This document shows, piece after piece, positions 19,234-28,302 of a stretch of 64,000 nt of DNA; the stretch's first letter is position 1, and each line of letters opens with the position of its first letter. A program made the position numbers and the translations under genes. Under the pieces are notes generated by a model. It did no database searches. It was not told the origin of the DNA and worked only from the letters and a program-made list of their open reading frames with translations. The stretch lies in assembly GCF_019797765.1 (NCBI RefSeq), contig NZ_CP081862.1, positions 3,348,001 to 3,412,000 of the forward strand. Reading direction: 5' to 3'. This DNA is from Cellulomonas sp. C5510. Its GTDB lineage: Bacteria; Actinomycetota; Actinomycetes; Actinomycetales; Cellulomonadaceae.

Positions 19234-19308
19234 CCCGCGAGTTCGGCAGTCCCAGGCGAGTTCGGCAGGTGCGGATGCCGACCTCGCACGCGGAGTGCCG
19301 AACTCGGC
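19234..19308. repeat. nested palindromic repeat, copy 2
   Basis: Same design as copy 1: outer arms CGAGTTCGGCA (19238-19248) with TGCCGAACTCG (19296-19306), inner arms GCGAGTTCGGCA (19256-19267) with TGCCGACCTCGC (19276-19287, one mismatch). The loop sequences differ from copy 1 while the arms are kept. Confidence 0.78.
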
Positions 19309-19384
19309 GGGTGGGGGTGGGCGGGCTGGGTGGGCGGGGTGGCCGGGGACCTGCCCCTGCGAGGGCCCCGGCCGCCCCGGGGGG

Positions 19385-20779
19385 TCAGGGGTTGACCGGG
19401 CGGTTGCTGCGGAACAGTCCTGCCGGGTCCACCGCGGCCTTGACCGCGCGCAGCCGGTCGACCGTCGCCGGCGGGTACGCCCGCGCGACCGTCTCGTCCC
19501 GGTCGAGGAACGTCAGCGGCGCCGTCCCGGTGCTCCACGGGTCCATCGCCGCGAACAGCCCGTCGAGCGCGCCGGTCACGGGGCCGTACGCCTCGGGCAC
19601 GGGGACGATCGCCAGGCCCGAGAGCAGGTACGGCTCGTCGGCCGTCCCGGCGGCGGACGGCACCCGCTCGCGTGCGAGGGCGCCGCCGACGTGCCGGACC
19701 TGCACCTGCATGAGCGGCGTCCCGGAGCCGGCGCCGGCGACCTCGAGCAGCCGGGCGGCGGCTGCCTCGTCGAAGGTGTGCAGCCGCGTGCCGGCGAGCA
19801 CGGCGGGGCTCGGGTCGACGGGCTCCTCGGCGAGCAGCCCGACCTCGCCGGGCGCGAGCGGGCGGAACGTGTCGCGGAGCACGGGACCGGCGGCCCGCGC
19901 AGGGGCGAGCAGCCGCTCCGCCTCCCCCGGGTCGCCGAGGTAGGTGGCGAGCAGCAGCGCCAGGGACAGCCCGCGCATCGGCTCGGGCACCACGGGCGCG
20001 TCCGGCAGGTGCAGCACGGCGGCCCAGGTGGTGAGCGCCTCGGGAGCGTCCCGCGTGATCTGCCGGAACGCGCGGAGCACCGCGGGCGCCGCCTCCGCCG
20101 GGAAGGCCAGCAGGCCGCCGTACACCTGCGGGGCGGGGAACAGGTCCAGCTCGACGGCGGTCACGAGGGCGAAGTCGCCGCCGCCGCCGCGCAGGGCCCA
20201 CAGCAGGTCGGCGTCGGCAGGGTCGTCGCCCCGGACCCAGCGGTGCGTCCCGGTGGCGTCGACCACCTCGACCGCGCGGACCGACCCGGCTCCCGTGCCA
20301 TGGGCGCGGCTGAACCAGGACAGACCGCCGCCGAGGCAGTACCCGACCACCGTGACGTCGGGGTTCGAGCCCACGAGCCCGGTCAGGCCGGTGCCGTCCA
20401 GCGCGACCTGCAGGTCGCCCCACCGCACCCCGGCCCCGACGCGGGCGACGCGGGCGTCGGCGTCCACCCAGATGTCGTCGAGCGCGGTGGTGCGGACGAG
20501 GACCGCGCCGTCGAGCAGGCGGCTGGCGCCGTGGCCGTTGGGCTGGGCCGTGACAGGGACGTGGTGCGCGGCGGCCCAGCGGACGGTCACCGCGACGTCG
20601 TGCGCGTCGGCCGCCTGGACGACGGCGAGCGGGCGCTGGTCGACCAGCACGTTCCAGGGCAGGCGTGCGGCGTCCCACGCGGGGTCGCCGGGTGCGACGA
20701 GCGTGCCGGTCAGCGCCGCGCGCAGCTCGTCGAGGGCAGAGGTGTCGAGCGGCGCTCCGGCCGCCAGGTCCGTGGTCAT
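19385..20779 (-). CDS. FAD-linked oxidase of the berberine-bridge (BBE-like) type
   Basis: A 464-residue flavoprotein. The FAD-binding PCMH-type domain is shown by NGHGASRLLDGAVLVRTTALD (about 84-104), VGAGVRWGDL and the conserved VVGYCLGGGLSWFSRAHG. RGGGGDFALVTAVELDLFP follows, and the C-terminal NRPVNP is the usual BBE end. Such enzymes oxidise alcohols, sugars or amines; the substrate is unknown. It is divergent from a LuxR-type regulator, across a 137-bp spacer with two small palindromes, so the regulator may control it. Confidence 0.85.
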   Translation of the reverse strand: MTTDLAAGAPLDTSALDELRAALTGTLVAPGDPAWDAARLPWNVLVDQRPLAVVQAADAHDVAVTVRWAAAHHVPVTAQPNGHGASRLLDGAVLVRTTALDDIWVDADARVARVGAGVRWGDLQVALDGTGLTGLVGSNPDVTVVGYCLGGGLSWFSRAHGTGAGSVRAVEVVDATGTHRWVRGDDPADADLLWALRGGGGDFALVTAVELDLFPAPQVYGGLLAFPAEAAPAVLRAFRQITRDAPEALTTWAAVLHLPDAPVVPEPMRGLSLALLLATYLGDPGEAERLLAPARAAGPVLRDTFRPLAPGEVGLLAEEPVDPSPAVLAGTRLHTFDEAAAARLLEVAGAGSGTPLMQVQVRHVGGALARERVPSAAGTADEPYLLSGLAIVPVPEAYGPVTGALDGLFAAMDPWSTGTAPLTFLDRDETVARAYPPATVDRLRAVKAAVDPAGLFRSNRPVNP

Positions 20780-20817
20780 GCCGCCGAGCGTGCTCCGGGC
20801 CGCGGGGCGCGCGGTAT

Positions 20818-20880
20818 CCCAGGAACCTGGGTCGTGCGGGCGCCGCGACCCGGGCCGCAGAGATCCCCACAAACATGGGG
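20818..20880. promoter_or_regulatory. palindromes in the divergent oxidase/LuxR promoter
   Basis: CCCAGG-AA-CCTGGG (20818-20831) is a perfect 6-2-6 palindrome, and CCCCA/TGGGG (20865-20869/20876-20880) is a second dyad about 45 bp away. Both fall between the divergent starts at 20779 and 20917, where a LuxR dimer would be expected to bind. Confidence 0.5.
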
Positions 20881-20916
20881 GTACCGGGACGAACCGGACA
20901 GCGGGACCATCGGAGC

Positions 20917-22050
20917 ATGGCGACTCTGCGGACCGAGCCCGTCCGCGCCGGGCTCGACGGTCTCGCGCGGGCGGGCCTCGACTGGCGCGCGTTCGCGCGC
21001 GGCGCGATCGACCTGCTCGGCGCGGCGATCCCCCACGACGCGGCCTGCATCGGGCCCGTCGACCCGGACACCGGGCTGCTGACCGGGTCGGTCAAGCGCA
21101 ACATCGGCGACGACCGCGACGCGGAGTTCCTCGAGCACGAGTACGTCACCGACCACGTGAACCTGTTCCGGTCGCTCGCCCGGCAGGCGAACCCCGTGGG
21201 CATCCTCGCCGACGACACCGGCGGCGACCCCCGCAGCAGCAGCCGGCACCGGGAGATGTTCGTGCCGCACTGGTCGCTCGACCACGAGATGCGGGCGTCC
21301 GCCCGGACGGACGGCACCCCGTGGGCCGCGGTCGCGCTGTACCGGTCCGGCGGGTCCAGCGGGTTCTCCCCCGCGGAGGCCGACTTCCTCGCGCGGGTGG
21401 CCGGCACGCTCGCGGTGGGCGTGCGGGCGGGACTCGTCACGGCTGCCGCGAGCCGGCTCGCGGACGACGGCGCCTCCGGGGCGGGGGGCCGGGTCGCCGG
21501 ACCCGCCGTGCTCGTGGTCGACGCCGACAACACGGTCTGCCAGACGACCCCGGCCGCGGAGGCCCGCGTCGCCGAGCTCGGCGGCACGCGCTGGGACTCG
21601 CTCCCGACGCCGGTCGCCGCCATCACGTCCGCCGCGCGGGCCCTGGGCGACGGCCGCCTCCGGACCGTCCCCCGGCTGCGCGTGCGCACGCCGGCGGGCC
21701 AGTGGCTCGTCGTGCACGCGGCGCCGCTCGCGGCGCGCGACGGCGGCCGGCGGCAGGTGGTCGTGACGCTGGAGGAGGCCCGGCCGCCGGAGATCGTGCC
21801 GCTGGTGGTCGCGGCGTTCGGGCTGACCGGCCGCGAGCGCGACGTCGTCGCCGGCGTGCTGCACGGCGACAGCACGCAGGAGATCGGCCGGGCCCTGCAC
21901 CTGTCGCCGTGGACCGTGCAGGACCACCTGAAGGCCGTGTTCGACAAGGCCGGGGTCGGCAGCCGGCGGGAGCTCGTCGCGCGGGTCTACTTCGACCACT
22001 ACGCGCCGCGGTACGCCGCTGAGCTCACGCCGTCCGGCTGGTACGCCTGA
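20917..22050 (+). CDS. LuxR-family transcriptional regulator
   Basis: A 377-residue regulator. The last 65 residues are a GerE-type helix-turn-helix: LTGRERDVVAGVLHGDSTQEIGRALHLSPWTVQDHLKAVFDKAG in outline. Residues 20-170 form a GAF-like sensing domain, and a PAS-like segment (about 195-280) follows. There is no receiver domain. The ATG at 20917 follows GGAG. It is divergent from the FAD oxidase and convergent with the hypothetical gene behind it. The ligand is unknown. Confidence 0.85.
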   Translation: MATLRTEPVRAGLDGLARAGLDWRAFARGAIDLLGAAIPHDAACIGPVDPDTGLLTGSVKRNIGDDRDAEFLEHEYVTDHVNLFRSLARQANPVGILADDTGGDPRSSSRHREMFVPHWSLDHEMRASARTDGTPWAAVALYRSGGSSGFSPAEADFLARVAGTLAVGVRAGLVTAAASRLADDGASGAGGRVAGPAVLVVDADNTVCQTTPAAEARVAELGGTRWDSLPTPVAAITSAARALGDGRLRTVPRLRVRTPAGQWLVVHAAPLAARDGGRRQVVVTLEEARPPEIVPLVVAAFGLTGRERDVVAGVLHGDSTQEIGRALHLSPWTVQDHLKAVFDKAGVGSRRELVARVYFDHYAPRYAAELTPSGWYA

Positions 22051-22054
22051 CGCC

Positions 22055-22078
22055 GGCCCCGTCGCACCGCCCGGGGCC
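22055..22078. terminator. hairpin between convergent genes
   Basis: GGCCCCG and CGGGGCC (7 bp) with a 10-nt loop, between the stop codons at 22050 and 22094. It could serve both directions. Confidence 0.5.
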
Positions 22079-22093
22079 GCCGCGACGCCGGGC

Positions 22094-22516
22094 TCAGGTC
22101 CGCCGCAGCGGGATGCCCAGGATCGCGGGGTCGGGCGCGGCCATCGTGTCGAGGCCGTCGGGAACGGGAGGCACGCCGCCCTCGGGCTCGGCGCCGGCCC
22201 ACGCGCGCCACAGCCCGTCCTGCCGGTGCAGCACGCCGGGGGCCACCAGGTGGGCGCGGCGCCCGGCGTCCGCGAGCTGGCCGCGCAGCCCGGACGCACG
22301 CCCGGGCGGCACGAACCCCACGACCCGGTTCCGGCAGACGACCACGACGCCGTCGCCCGCTCCCGGCTCGAACTGCAGCTCCACCGGGACGGGCCGGCCG
22401 GCGGCCCGCTCGACCGCGGTCAGCGCGCCCTCGAGGGCGGTCTGCAGCGCGCGGGCCTCCGCGACGGGGAAGCCGGGGCCGACGTCGGCGGTGACGCGGG
22501 GGTGGCGGGACCTCAC
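22094..22516 (-). CDS. hypothetical protein (140 aa)
   Basis: A soluble protein without signal peptide or membrane helices. The residue pattern is protein-like (DVGPGFPVAEARALQTALEG, VELQFEPGAGDGVVVVCRNR, HRQDGLWRAWAG) and ends in GIPLRRT. The frame opens further upstream, but residues there are low complexity. GTG at 22516 or 22522 are the likely starts. I do not recognise the family. It lies 38 bp after the GNAT gene on the same strand and may be its operon partner. Confidence 0.6.
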   Translation of the reverse strand: MRSRHPRVTADVGPGFPVAEARALQTALEGALTAVERAAGRPVPVELQFEPGAGDGVVVVCRNRVVGFVPPGRASGLRGQLADAGRRAHLVAPGVLHRQDGLWRAWAGAEPEGGVPPVPDGLDTMAAPDPAILGIPLRRT

Positions 22517-22554
22517 GGGCACAGCCTGCCACCCGTGGCTCCACCGCGCGGGAC

Positions 22555-23703
22555 TCAGGAGGCCAGCAGCCCCAGCCGGCGGGCGGCCGGTGCCGCGCGC
22601 AGGACGGTGCGCGCGGTGAGGCCCCGGGTCGAGACCAGCACGTCCACCACAGGTCGGGACTCCGGGAACAGGCGCGCGCCCGCCGCGTAGCGGGAGTCGA
22701 ACCCCGGGTCGAAGAACGGCGCGTCCGTGGTGGCGAACAGGTACGTGAGGTTGGCGATCCGCCCGATCGCGCCGGGGCTGTACCGCCGGTGCTGCTCCGC
22801 GTAGGCGTCCAGGAACCCGAAGTACGCCCCGCCGGACCGCAGCGCGTACCCGTGCCAGAGCGTCTGGCCCCCGGCGGTGAGGCGCAGGACCGTGGCGTCT
22901 CCGTCCCGCCGGAACAGCGCGACCACCTCGCGGAACCACCGCTCGGCCCGCGGGTCCAGCCGCAGCGCCGAACCGCCCAGCGCGACGTCGCCCTTCCAGC
23001 CGGCGGCCTGCAGCTCGACGAACGCGTCCTCGGCACCCGGGTCGGCGGACACGTCGTGCAGCTCCAGGGGCCCGCCGGTCTCACGGACCAGGCCACGCAC
23101 GCCCCGGCGCATGTTGCGGCGCTCGTCGGTCGCCATGTGGTCGGTGGCGAGCGGCGGGTCGACCAGCACGCCGTCGGTGAGCGGCGGGAGCTCCGGGACC
23201 GTCAGCGCCTCCCGCGGGGCGAACGCGCCGGTGTCGCGCCGCCGCTCCCACGCGCGCATCGGCGTGCGCCGCAGCACCTCGGCCAGCGTGTCGGCCAGCG
23301 GCCCCTGACCGGGGAAGCGCCGCAGCTGCACCAGCCCCGGCAGCCCGACCGACGTCAGGCCGCGCAGCAGCGCCTCCAGCGCCTCGGCCTCGCGGCCGCG
23401 CAGCAGCAGCGGGTGGTGCCGGTCGGAGTGCACGGTGGTGAACGCGCCACCGGTGGTCGCGGCGAGCACGGGCACACGCCGCGCGACCGGCTTGGTGCTG
23501 ACGGCGAGGGCGGCGAGCCACTCGCCGCCCTCCTGGACGACGACGACGCGGACGTCGGACGCGTCCTCGCCGCGGTGCCGGGCGGGCACGAGGAAGCGCG
23601 GGTCGAGGTACATGTTCGGCCACACCGCGTGGTCGGCGAGGCGGTGCCACGCCTCCACGTCGGCGGGTGTCACGTCGGACAGCGGGATGAGCCTCAGGTG
23701 CAT
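22555..23703 (-). CDS. GNAT-fold N-acyltransferase, BioF2/FemAB-like
   Basis: A 382-residue protein with a double GNAT fold. The second half has DERRNMRRGVRGLVRETGG, FVELQAAGWKG (about 235), ALRSGGAYFGFLDAYAEQHRRYSPG in outline and IANLTYLF, the pattern of the BioF2-like acetyltransferase family found in exopolysaccharide or cell-wall contexts. Acceptor and donor are unknown. ATG at 23703 matches the first strand (MHLRLIPL). The 180-bp spacer to the divergent HAD gene must hold both promoters. Confidence 0.78.
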   Translation of the reverse strand: MHLRLIPLSDVTPADVEAWHRLADHAVWPNMYLDPRFLVPARHRGEDASDVRVVVVQEGGEWLAALAVSTKPVARRVPVLAATTGGAFTTVHSDRHHPLLLRGREAEALEALLRGLTSVGLPGLVQLRRFPGQGPLADTLAEVLRRTPMRAWERRRDTGAFAPREALTVPELPPLTDGVLVDPPLATDHMATDERRNMRRGVRGLVRETGGPLELHDVSADPGAEDAFVELQAAGWKGDVALGGSALRLDPRAERWFREVVALFRRDGDATVLRLTAGGQTLWHGYALRSGGAYFGFLDAYAEQHRRYSPGAIGRIANLTYLFATTDAPFFDPGFDSRYAAGARLFPESRPVVDVLVSTRGLTARTVLRAAPAARRLGLLAS

Positions 23704-23883
23704 GGTGCCCCTCCTGGTCGCGACGGCCGCGGCACAGGAACGCTAGTGTCCGTTTCGTCCCCTTTTGGGTGAGTGAGCGGGTGAAGCGCGTGCTCCGGGC
23801 CCACGTCCCGCTCGGAGCCCGGTGCCACCACCCGACCGAGGGTCACCCGGACGGCCCAGCGCCGGGTGGGGGAGGCTGGGGGC
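23704..23883. other. divergent intergenic region
   Basis: 180 bp between divergent genes. GGGAGG at 23869-23876 is the likely ribosome-binding site for the plus-strand gene. I see no palindrome worth noting. The stretch around 23743-23768 is the least GC-rich and probably holds a promoter. Confidence 0.3.
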
Positions 23884-24720
23884 ATGGCTCCCCGCGCACG
23901 GCCCCGCATCGTGTTCCTCGACATCGACGGCACCTACGCCGACCGCGGCGTCGTCCCGCCGGGGCACGTCCGGGCCGTGGCCGCCGCACGTGCCGCCGGG
24001 AACCGCGTCCTGCTGTGCACGGGCAGGCCGCGCTCGATGCTGACCCGGCACATCCTCGCCGCGGGGTTCGACGGGATGGTCGCGTCCGCCGGCGGCTACG
24101 TCGAGGTCGGCGGCGAGGTGCTGCGCGACCAGCGCTTCCCGCGGGACCTCGCGGAGCGCGTCATCACCGTGCTCGACGCCCACGACGCCGCCTACGTGCT
24201 GGAGGCCCCCGAGGCGCTGTACGGGCGGCCCGACGTCCGGCGGCGGCTCGGCGAGCTGCTCGGCGGGCACCTGCGCGACCCGGACACCGCGGCGGACGGG
24301 CAGAGCGCCCTCCTCGAGGCGCTGCGCGTACCGGCGCGCCTCGAGGAGTGCTCCTTCGCCAAGGTCACGTACGTCGGCGCCGCGTCCCCGTGGCGCGTCG
24401 TGGCGGACGCCCTCGGCGAGGGTCTCGACCTGCTGCCCTCCTCCATCACCGGGCTCGGCGAGACCGCCGGGGAGATCCAGCTCGCCGGCGTCCACAAGGC
24501 GCTCGGCATCCAGACGGTGCTCGACCACCTCGGCGCCGACCGCGAGGACGTCGTGGCGTTCGGCGACGGGCCGAACGACCTGGAGATGCTCGAGTACGCC
24601 GGCACGTCCGTCGCGATCGCCGGCGCCGACCCGCGCCTGCTGGCCCTGGCGGACCACGTGGCCGCCGGGCCGGCGGCCGAGGGCCTGGCGTCGGCGTTCG
24701 CGGAGCTCGGCCTGGTCTGA
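23884..24720 (+). CDS. HAD-superfamily phosphatase, Cof type
   Basis: A 278-residue enzyme. Motif I FLDIDGTYAD (about 11-20) holds the nucleophile Asp, motif II is LLCTGRPRSM (about 44), motif III Lys lies in VHKALGIQ, and motif IV is VVAFGDGPNDLEML (about 221). The C2-type cap lies between. Cof-like enzymes dephosphorylate sugar phosphates or cofactor intermediates; which one is not determinable. ATG at 23884 was preferred over an in-frame GTG 18 bp upstream because GGGAGG is better placed for it. Confidence 0.88.
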   Translation: MAPRARPRIVFLDIDGTYADRGVVPPGHVRAVAAARAAGNRVLLCTGRPRSMLTRHILAAGFDGMVASAGGYVEVGGEVLRDQRFPRDLAERVITVLDAHDAAYVLEAPEALYGRPDVRRRLGELLGGHLRDPDTAADGQSALLEALRVPARLEECSFAKVTYVGAASPWRVVADALGEGLDLLPSSITGLGETAGEIQLAGVHKALGIQTVLDHLGADREDVVAFGDGPNDLEMLEYAGTSVAIAGADPRLLALADHVAAGPAAEGLASAFAELGLV

Positions 24721-24727
24721 GCCGCCG

Positions 24728-26377
24728 CTACCCCGCCGCGGCCCGGCCCACCCGCGGCCGCACCGGCGGGACAGCCGCGAGCAGCGCGCGGGTGTAGTCG
24801 TGCCGCGGGTCCGCGAACAGCTCGGCCGCCGGGCGGTGCTCCACCGTGCGCCCCTCCCTGAGCACCAGCACGTCGTGGCTGACCCGCTCGACCACGGCGA
24901 GGTCGTGCGCGATGAACAGGTACGTCAGCCCGAGCTCCGCCTGCAGCCGGGCGAGGAGCTCCAGCACGCGGGCCTGGATCGACACGTCCAGCGAGGCGGT
25001 CGACTCGTCGAGGATCACCAGGTCCGGCTCGAGCGCGAGCGCCCGCGCGATCGACACCCGCTGCCGCTGCCCGCCGGACAGCTCGTGCGGGTAGCGGGAC
25101 GCCCACGACGCCGGCAGGTCCACCAGCTCCAGCAGCTCGCCCACCCGTCGGGCCGTCGCCTCCCGCCCCCGGGCCAGCCCGTGGACCCGCAGCGGCTCGG
25201 CGACGGACGTCCCGACCGTCGACCGGCCGTTCAGCGACGAGTACGGGTCCTGGAACACCATCGCGATCCGCCGGCGCAGCGCCTTCAGGGCAGCACCCCG
25301 CTGGTGCAGCACGTCGACCCCGTCGAGCTCCGCCGTGCCGGCGCGCGGGCTGGTCAGCCCGGTGAGGACGCCGGCGATCGTCGACTTGCCCGACCCCGAC
25401 TCCCCCACGATGCCGAGCGTGTGACCGCGCCGGACCTGGAACGAGACGTCGTCGACCGCGTGCACCTGCGCACGCCCGGCGGGGCCGCGGACGTCGAAGC
25501 GCACGTCGAGGCCCTCGACGGCGAGCAGCACCTCGGCGTCCGCCGGCCCGGGCGCCGGGCGGGACTGCCCGAGCAGCGGGCGGGCGGCGAGCAGCTCGCG
25601 GGTGTACGGGTCGCGCGGCCGGTCCACCAGGTCGATCACCGGCTGCGTCTCGAGCTGCACGCCGTCCCGGAGCACCGTGACGTCGTCGGCGACCTGGCCG
25701 ATGAGCCCGAGGTCGTGGCTGATCCACACGACCGCCGTGCCGAACCGGTGCTGGAGGTCGCGCACCAGGTCCACCACCTGCGCCTGCGTGGTGACGTCGA
25801 GGGCCGTCGTGGGCTCGTCGGCGATGAGCAGGGCCGGGTCGCACGCCAGCGCCACGGCGATCATCACCCGCTGCCGCTGACCTCCCGAGAGCTGGTGCGG
25901 GTACGACGCGAGCCTGCGCTCCGGGTCGGGGATGCCGACGGCCTCCAGCAGCTCCAGCGCCCGGGCGCGCGCGGCCCGGCCGGTCAGGCCGCGGTGCGCC
26001 TCCAGGCTCTCGGTGATCTGCCGCTCGAGCGTGAGGATCGGGTTGAGCGACGTCGACGGGTCCTGGAACACGAACCCGATGCGGTCGCCGTGGACGGACC
26101 GCAGCGTGCGGGCGGAGGCGCCGACGAGCTGCGTCGTCCCGCCCGCGCCGCCGGCCCCGCCACCCACCGGCGCGCCGAGCACGCTGCTGCCCGACACCCG
26201 CGCCCCGGGCGCGTCCAGCAGCCCGGTCGCGGCGAGCACGGTCATCGACTTGCCGGAGCCGGACTCCCCGACGATGCCCAGGGTCTGCCCGGGTTCCACG
26301 GAGAGCGACACGCCGCGGACGATCGGCGTCGGGCCGATCGCGACCCGCAGGTCCGTCACCTCGAGGACGGGGTTCAT
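24728..26377 (-). CDS. peptide-type ABC importer, fused double ATP-binding protein
   Basis: A 549-residue fusion of two ATPases (DppD-DppF or OppD-OppF equivalents). The first half has Walker A GIVGESGSGKS (about 33), signature LSGGQRQR (about 165) and Walker B LLIADEPT. The second has its own GIVGESGSGKS (about 318), LSGGQRQR and LVILDEST. Each half keeps the HDL switch His. AGGAGG lies upstream of ATG 26377, which overlaps the permease stop (ATGA). It powers the importer encoded by the two permease genes and the binding lipoprotein behind it. The fused form is common in actinobacteria. Confidence 0.93.
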   Translation of the reverse strand: MNPVLEVTDLRVAIGPTPIVRGVSLSVEPGQTLGIVGESGSGKSMTVLAATGLLDAPGARVSGSSVLGAPVGGGAGGAGGTTQLVGASARTLRSVHGDRIGFVFQDPSTSLNPILTLERQITESLEAHRGLTGRAARARALELLEAVGIPDPERRLASYPHQLSGGQRQRVMIAVALACDPALLIADEPTTALDVTTQAQVVDLVRDLQHRFGTAVVWISHDLGLIGQVADDVTVLRDGVQLETQPVIDLVDRPRDPYTRELLAARPLLGQSRPAPGPADAEVLLAVEGLDVRFDVRGPAGRAQVHAVDDVSFQVRRGHTLGIVGESGSGKSTIAGVLTGLTSPRAGTAELDGVDVLHQRGAALKALRRRIAMVFQDPYSSLNGRSTVGTSVAEPLRVHGLARGREATARRVGELLELVDLPASWASRYPHELSGGQRQRVSIARALALEPDLVILDESTASLDVSIQARVLELLARLQAELGLTYLFIAHDLAVVERVSHDVLVLREGRTVEHRPAAELFADPRHDYTRALLAAVPPVRPRVGRAAAG

Positions 26378-27315
26378 CGGCGGCTCCTCCTGACGAGGCG
26401 TCGGGTCTGCAGCAGGGTGCGCTGCCGCGGGTCGAGCACGTCCCGCAGCCCGTCGCCGAGCAGGTTGAGCGCGAGCACGGTCACGAAGATCGCCAGGCCG
26501 GGGAACAGCGCCATCCACCACGCGGTCCCCAGGAACCCCTGGGCGTCGTAGAGCATCCGCCCCCACGACGGCTGCGGCGGCTGCACGCCGAGCCCGAGGA
26601 ACGACAGCGCGGCCTCCGAGAGGATCGCGAACGCGACCGACAGCGACGTCTGCACGATCACCGGGCCGCTCACGCCGGGCAGCACGTGCCGCCGCAGGAT
26701 CTCGACGTGCCCGGTGCCCATGGTGCGCGACACCTGCACGTACGGCTCCACCCGCACGGACAGCGCGGCGGCGCGGGCGACGCGGGCGAAGATCGGCGTG
26801 TAGACGATGCCGATGGCCAGCTGCGTGGTCGTCAGGCCCGGGCCGAGCACGGCCACGATCGCGAGCGCCAGCAGCATGACGGGGAACGCGAACATCACGT
26901 CGACGACGCGCATCAGCACCGTGTCGAGCCGGCCGCCCGCGTACCCGGACACCACGCCGAGGCCGACGCCCACGACGAGCGCGAACGCCACCGCCGCGAG
27001 CGCCACCTGCAGCGAGACGCCCGTGGCCACCAGGACGCGCGAGAACACGTCGCGCCCCAGGTCGTCGGTGCCGAACAGGTGGTCCCCCGACGGCCCCTGG
27101 AGGGCGGCGGGGACGTCGACCGCGTTCACGCCGTACGGCGCGACGCGGGCGCCGAGCACGGCGACGACGAGCACGACGAGCAGCACGAGGGCGCTCACCA
27201 GGTTCACCGGGTTCCCGAGCAGCAGCCGCCAGCGGGCCACCGGGGCGGCGGCCGTGGTGGACCCCGCCAGCGGGGGGCCGGGCGTCACGGGGTCCTGCCG
27301 GGCGTCGGTCGTCAT
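26374..27315 (-). CDS. peptide-type ABC importer permease, DppC-like
   Basis: A 313-residue permease with the OppC_N start region (RLLLGNPVNLVSALVLLVVLVVAVLG in outline), HLFGTDDLGRDVFSRV (about 89-104), about six helices, and the ATPase-docking loop VSRTMGTGHVEILRRHVLP. ATG 27315 overlaps the upstream permease stop by 4 bp. The order DppB, DppC, DppDF after the binding protein is standard. Confidence 0.92.
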   Translation of the reverse strand: MTTDARQDPVTPGPPLAGSTTAAAPVARWRLLLGNPVNLVSALVLLVVLVVAVLGARVAPYGVNAVDVPAALQGPSGDHLFGTDDLGRDVFSRVLVATGVSLQVALAAVAFALVVGVGLGVVSGYAGGRLDTVLMRVVDVMFAFPVMLLALAIVAVLGPGLTTTQLAIGIVYTPIFARVARAAALSVRVEPYVQVSRTMGTGHVEILRRHVLPGVSGPVIVQTSLSVAFAILSEAALSFLGLGVQPPQPSWGRMLYDAQGFLGTAWWMALFPGLAIFVTVLALNLLGDGLRDVLDPRQRTLLQTRRLVRRSRR

Positions 27316-28271
27316 GAGAGCCGGATCCTCGGGTCGACGACGGAGTACAGGACGTCCACCACCAGGTTCACCACCAGGAACAGCACCGCGATCAGCAGCA
27401 CCGCGCCCTGCACCAGCGCGTAGTCGCGCGCGGCGACCGCGTCGAACACCAGGCGCCCCAGCCCGGGCCAGGCGAACACGACCTCGACGACGATGACGCC
27501 GCCGAGGATCGTCGCGAGCTGGATGCCCGTGATCGTGAGGATGGGGATCATCGCGTTGCGCACCACGTGCCGGCCGGTGACGACCCGCGGGGACAGGCCC
27601 TTGGACCGCGCGGTGCGGACGTGGCCGGCGTGCGCGACCTCCAGCACGGCGGTGCGGATGTAGCGGGTCATGATGGCGGCGGCCACCAGGCCCACGGTCA
27701 GCCCGGGCAGCAGCACGTGCCGCGCCCACCCGGCGGGGTCCTGGGACAGCGCCACGTAGCCGGACGTCGGCAGCAGCCCGAGCGTCATCGCGACCACCAG
27801 GATGAGCATCTGGCCGAGCCAGAAGTCCGGCACCGAGACGCCCGCCTGGCTGGTCACCCGGACGACCGCGTCGGACACCCGCCCCTCGTGCAGCCCCGAC
27901 CAGATGCCGGCGGGCAACGAGATCGCCAGGGCGATCAGCAGCCCCACGACGGCGAGGGACACCGTGGCCGGCAGCCGCTGGAGCAGCGTCGTCGTCACGG
28001 GTTCTCCCGACCGGAAGCTCACGCCGAGGTCGCCGGTGAGCGCGTGCCCGACGTACGACACGAACTGCTCGAGCAGCGGCCGGTCCAGCCCGCTCGCGGC
28101 CCGCAGCGCCTGGTACGACTCCTCGGTGTAGCGCGTGCCGAGCGCGATGCGCACGGGGTCGCCCGGCACCAGGTGCACCAGGGCGAACACCACGACCATC
28201 ACGCCGAGCAGCACGACGGCCGAGTGCAGCACCCGGCGCGCCAGGAACCGGAGCGCGCCCGACCCCGTCAC
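27312..28271 (-). CDS. peptide-type ABC importer permease, DppB-like
   Basis: A 319-residue permease with the family's N-terminal FLARRVLHSAVVLLGV and PGDPVRIALG, six helices and the EAA-type loop VRTARSKGLSPRVVTGRHVVRNA. GTG start at 28271, with weak ribosome-binding sequence; the gene is 31 bp behind the binding-protein gene and probably relies on coupling. Confidence 0.92.
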   Translation of the reverse strand: MTGSGALRFLARRVLHSAVVLLGVMVVVFALVHLVPGDPVRIALGTRYTEESYQALRAASGLDRPLLEQFVSYVGHALTGDLGVSFRSGEPVTTTLLQRLPATVSLAVVGLLIALAISLPAGIWSGLHEGRVSDAVVRVTSQAGVSVPDFWLGQMLILVVAMTLGLLPTSGYVALSQDPAGWARHVLLPGLTVGLVAAAIMTRYIRTAVLEVAHAGHVRTARSKGLSPRVVTGRHVVRNAMIPILTITGIQLATILGGVIVVEVVFAWPGLGRLVFDAVAARDYALVQGAVLLIAVLFLVVNLVVDVLYSVVDPRIRLS

Positions 28272-28302
28272 GGGCGCGCTCCCGTCCCCCGCGAGGGGTG
28301 CG

